NCBI GenBank assembly: GCA_934277865.1
Contig: CAKQVW010000118.1
Location: 1 to 8,500 of the forward strand
DNA length: 8,500 bases
Reading direction: 5' to 3'
Source: an uncultured Pseudobdellovibrionaceae bacterium
GTDB taxonomy: Bacteria > Bdellovibrionota > Bdellovibrionia > Bdellovibrionales > JAMPXM01
The notes under the pieces are model-generated. The model was given only the letters and a program-made list of their open reading frames with translations, searched no databases and had not been told where the DNA came from. Made by a program: the position numbers and the translations under genes. Positions 6,450 through 8,500 of this stretch are shown here, piece by piece (positions within the stretch are counted from its first letter, which is position 1; each line of letters begins with the position of its first letter).

Positions 6450-7495
6450 GTCGCGACAACTCCAAAGTGATCCGAAGCACCCGACTCACCAGGTTTCGGC
6501 TGTCCAAAAACGGCGACATGGCTCACGTTGGTCGCGCTTCCACGAGCAAACAGATAATCAATTCGTCGAGGCAGCAGATCAAACTGCCGATACACATCGC
6601 GCAGGCCTCGATTGCCATAGTCAGGAAGTGGGAAATCAAAGCCCTTTACTCGCTGCAGGCGATGATTGATTTCATTTTTCACGGGATCCCATGTCGCCTC
6701 TGTGTTTCCAACTTTGCTGGCCAGATCACAAAATCCCGCCAGTTCGAGCGAGCGAATCGCCCCACCGGTTGCAACAGTATTGAGATCACCACCAATGACG
6801 ACGCCGTCATGTTCAGCACTCACGCGTTCAACGAGTTCGAGAATGCGGTCGACTTCGGCGATTCGACGGTCCCGACTTCGATCCAAGTGCACAAGGAGAT
6901 ATTGCACCTCAGCGCGAGTCACTTTTCCTGCCTCGATCGCCGCACTCAGCAGCTTTAACAATTCGGGAAACCGTTCAAACCCATGATGTAGGTGGGTGTT
7001 GACCACCAGGATTCGACCAAGCCTCTCGTGACGGACCGACAAAAACTGAGCGTATCGCTGTTCATCGAAATGCAAACTGAAATCTTCACCGGTGACCCCA
7101 AGTCGGCCGCTTAGCTTGCGGCTTCGAGGAAACTTTTCGACATCTTCTCGAAGCCGAGCCGCCCGAGCTTCACCACGCATGAGAATGCCGAGACCAGTTG
7201 AAAGATTCCCAGGCACTCCGCGCGACAAAACCTTCAACCCACTTTGGTCGACACGCCCATAAAACTGACCACCCAGTGCGGACACCAGATCTTGGCCTCT
7301 TTGTGAAACGGGATTCAGTTCTTGTAACAAAAGGATATCGGCATCGACTTCGAGAAGCTCGCGAAGAGCCAGCCGCCAACGGGCTTCGCGATCGTCACGA
7401 CTTTCAAATTCTCGAAAGCCAAAGAGGCCCAGATAGGCCCCTCGACCAGCAAGTCCATGCCAGACGTTGAACGTAGCGATGCGAAACGGCCTCAC
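6440..7495 (-). CDS. Endonuclease/exonuclease/phosphatase (EEP) family protein
   Basis: A 351-residue metal-dependent phosphodiesterase of the fold shared by exonuclease III, DNase I and neutral sphingomyelinase. The active-site residues are all visible: N10 in TFNVWHG, E59 in LLLQELNP, H168 in VNTHLHHG, D237/N239 in GGDLNTV, and D342/H343 in the final SDHFGVVATW, with the RIDYLF strand before it. There is no signal peptide or membrane segment, so it acts in the cytoplasm. The TFNVW start and THLHHG motif look more like the general EEP or sphingomyelinase-like branch than classical exonuclease III, so the substrate (DNA, RNA, lipid or phospho-metabolite) is open. The GTG start overlaps the upstream stop in a GTGA (4 nt) and has no ribosome site of its own, which indicates translational coupling. 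It overlaps the permease gene downstream by 10 nt. Confidence 0.9.
   Translation of the reverse strand: MRPFRIATFNVWHGLAGRGAYLGLFGFREFESRDDREARWRLALRELLEVDADILLLQELNPVSQRGQDLVSALGGQFYGRVDQSGLKVLSRGVPGNLSTGLGILMRGEARAARLREDVEKFPRSRKLSGRLGVTGEDFSLHFDEQRYAQFLSVRHERLGRILVVNTHLHHGFERFPELLKLLSAAIEAGKVTRAEVQYLLVHLDRSRDRRIAEVDRILELVERVSAEHDGVVIGGDLNTVATGGAIRSLELAGFCDLASKVGNTEATWDPVKNEINHRLQRVKGFDFPLPDYGNRGLRDVYRQFDLLPRRIDYLFARGSATNVSHVAVFGQPKPGESGASDHFGVVATWD
6460..6463 (-). promoter_or_regulatory. Ribosome binding site of the TauE/SafE permease gene
   Basis: GGAG on the minus strand, 10 nt before the GTG at 6449 and inside the final codons of the EEP gene. It decides the GTG start that overlaps the upstream stop codon. 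Confidence 0.6.
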
Positions 7496-8034
7496 GCGCG
7501 ATTGTGAATCAGCTGTCGGACACCCGACTCGAAGGCCACTTCAATGCGGTCAACAGTCGAAACTGTCACAAATCCAAGACCGAAAGTAGGATGCTGAACC
7601 GCCGCTGCAACCGGAAAACTGGCCTTCATACCGTAAGGCTGAACATTTTTGGTCCCGATCTGAGTTTTCAGGCTCTCATACTGACGAGCATAGTCCGCAC
7701 GGACTTCTGCATCTTTGCGAGCTGCCGTCTCGGCCTTGCGTTCAGCCGCCGCGACTTTTCGCTTCTCGGCGGCGGCGACGAGCCCAGCCGTGTTACGCGG
7801 CTTCTTTGTAGGCTTAGTCGTTCCAGTGGCGTTATCAGTTGAGTCGTCTGACATGCTTCCCTCTCCGAGTCTGAGCGTCTTGGAACGTCCGCATACCTCA
7901 CAACGAAGTTTGGCAGCCGTGGTGCTTAAATGCGCCAAGACTTTAAAAAATCTCTCAGTCTCACAATGGGAGCACGTGAGCGAAACACTTCGTGCGACAG
8001 CGGGGAGTTCTTGAAAAACGGTCGATTGCGACAT
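7492..8034 (-). CDS. Zinc-ribbon protein with C-terminal UvrD/PcrA-like Tudor domain
   Basis: A 180-residue protein in three parts. The N-terminus holds a zinc ribbon with C21-x2-C24 and C45-x2-C48. The middle (about 70-125) is a low-complexity stretch, Lys/Thr/Pro-rich and then a charged Ala/Glu/Lys/Arg helix that may be a coiled coil. The C-terminus (about 140-180) carries V-x-H-P-x-F-G-x-G-F-V, then I-E-V-A-F-x-S-G-V-R-x-L and a final Ala. This spacing resembles the Tudor-like domain at the end of UvrD and PcrA helicases, which in known cases binds RNA polymerase. The role is unknown; nucleic-acid or RNA-polymerase binding is an inference. It is the first gene of the operon with EEP, permease and helicase, and its stop overlaps the EEP start. 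The ATG has only a weak ribosome site (GTGGA about 7 nt upstream). It is not a named family to me. Confidence 0.8.
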   Translation of the reverse strand: MSQSTVFQELPAVARSVSLTCSHCETERFFKVLAHLSTTAAKLRCEVCGRSKTLRLGEGSMSDDSTDNATGTTKPTKKPRNTAGLVAAAEKRKVAAAERKAETAARKDAEVRADYARQYESLKTQIGTKNVQPYGMKASFPVAAAVQHPTFGLGFVTVSTVDRIEVAFESGVRQLIHNRA

Positions 8035-8102
8035 GAGGTTCCACTCTACCCTCTAATGGGCCACTCGTCACCAGCCATCTTGCGATATGAAAAGATATAT
8101 CC
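8035..8102 (-). promoter_or_regulatory. Intergenic region before the zinc-ribbon operon
   Basis: This 68-bp gap lies between the XRE gene stop and the zinc-ribbon start and is the only sizeable space in which the four-gene operon could have its own promoter. The best sigma-70-like pair on the minus strand is TTGGCC (8111-8106) and CATATC about 16 nt further on, which is poor. A self-palindrome GATATATC (8094-8101) and a nearby GATAT (8084-8088) can form a 5-bp A/T stem, without a T-run. Read-through from the XRE gene is equally possible. Confidence 0.25.
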
Positions 8103-8500
8103 TTAGGCCAAGCGGATGGTCTGGCGACCCGCTGGGGACTCGATGACCAGGTAAACCTTGGTGGAATCCTGCAACGTATGCGAGCCTGCGCTCATGGTCT
8201 GCGGGAGCAGGACCTCTGGCTCGACGCCCAAGACCTTGGCGATCTTCGCAACCGTTTTAAAGCGTGGTCGGTCGGTCTTATATTTGAGCGTGTGGATATT
8301 GGGCTGAGCGATCCCCAGTGCGTCCGCGAGCTCGCTATCGCTCATACCTTTGCTTTGAAGTGTCAACACCAGGCGTTCGCCAAATGCCGTCAGACCACGT
8401 TCCACGGCACCCGCGCGAGCCGATTCTTTGATTGCGGCTTTTTTGCTGACTCGTGCGCTGCTTCCGGAGCGTGCCGATGCAGTGACCGATTTCGATTTTG
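8103..8500 (-). CDS. XRE-family helix-turn-helix protein, N-terminus beyond window
   Basis: A DNA-binding protein with an XRE/Cro-like helix-turn-helix. Counting from an internal GTG at 8405, the domain spans about residues 8-67, with SDSELADALGIAQPNIHTLK (22-41) as the helix-turn-helix core and RFKTVAKIAKVLGVEPEVLL completing the bundle. A short C-terminal part (STKVYLVIESPAGRQTIRL) may form a beta hairpin. The frame has no stop up to the window edge and encodes about 31 more residues, rich in Ser, Ala, Lys and Arg. The GTG at 8405 has no convincing ribosome site, so I take the gene as partial and its start as lying outside; a 100-residue protein from 8405 is the alternative. It lies 68 nt before the zinc-ribbon operon on the same strand and could regulate it. 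Targets are unknown. Confidence 0.75.
   Translation of the reverse strand, partial: KSKSVTASARSGSSARVSKKAAIKESARAGAVERGLTAFGERLVLTLQSKGMSDSELADALGIAQPNIHTLKYKTDRPRFKTVAKIAKVLGVEPEVLLPQTMSAGSHTLQDSTKVYLVIESPAGRQTIRLA

Noticed and set aside
6467..6958. A 163-codon open frame on the plus strand opposite the EEP gene
   Set aside because: The EEP frame has every catalytic motif of its family in order, and the plus-strand frame has none and no ribosome site.
7745..7776. Inverted GCCGCCG / CGGCGGC repeat in the zinc-ribbon gene
   Set aside because: It is explained by runs of alanine codons in the Ala/Lys/Glu-rich helix; no T-run or other sign of function.
8084..8101. GATAT/ATATC inverted repeat as a terminator or operator between the XRE and zinc-ribbon genes
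   Set aside because: The stem is 5 A/T-rich pairs with no T-run, and a dyad this short is expected by chance.

Overview
The window looks like ordinary chromosomal DNA of a Gram-negative bacterium. The bases look moderately GC-rich by eye, genes are tightly packed, and five of the eight genes with a visible start use GTG. A secreted LytM-type peptidase and a membrane-attached DUF4097 protein fit a diderm envelope. The overall style recalls Bdellovibrionota or another delta-proteobacterial lineage, but nothing here fixes the taxon. I saw no tRNA, rRNA, CRISPR array, insertion sequence, integrase or toxin gene.

Left half, plus strand (43-3417): a secreted M23 peptidase, then a regulator cassette: a PadR repressor, a DUF1700 (HAAS-type) membrane protein and a DUF4097 beta-repeat protein. 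The cassette has its own promoter region with an imperfect palindrome that is probably the PadR operator. The promoter lies so close to the padR ATG that the message may be leaderless. A GC-rich hairpin followed by a T-run lies inside the DUF1700 gene, and a weaker terminator-like hairpin lies just past the DUF4097 stop, inside the 3' end of the convergent helicase gene. The likely theme is envelope or membrane stress signalling next to cell-wall remodelling.

Right half, minus strand (8034 down to 3427): four genes that read as one operon: a zinc-ribbon protein with a C-terminal Tudor-like domain, an endonuclease/exonuclease/phosphatase (EEP) protein, a TauE/SafE-type permease and a UvrD/PcrA-family helicase. 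The first two overlap by 4 nt, the next two by 10 nt, and 32 nt separate permease and helicase. The helicase lacks the Tudor-like C-terminal domain usual in UvrD and PcrA, while the first protein of the operon ends in a domain that resembles it. This is the most interesting observation in the window, although it may be coincidence.

Right edge, minus strand: an XRE-type helix-turn-helix protein whose reading frame stays open to the window edge and encodes a basic Ser/Ala/Lys-rich stretch before the DNA-binding domain. It is therefore probably cut by the window. No clear new defence or mobile system is present; most genes belong to known families and the novelty lies in their arrangement and control.
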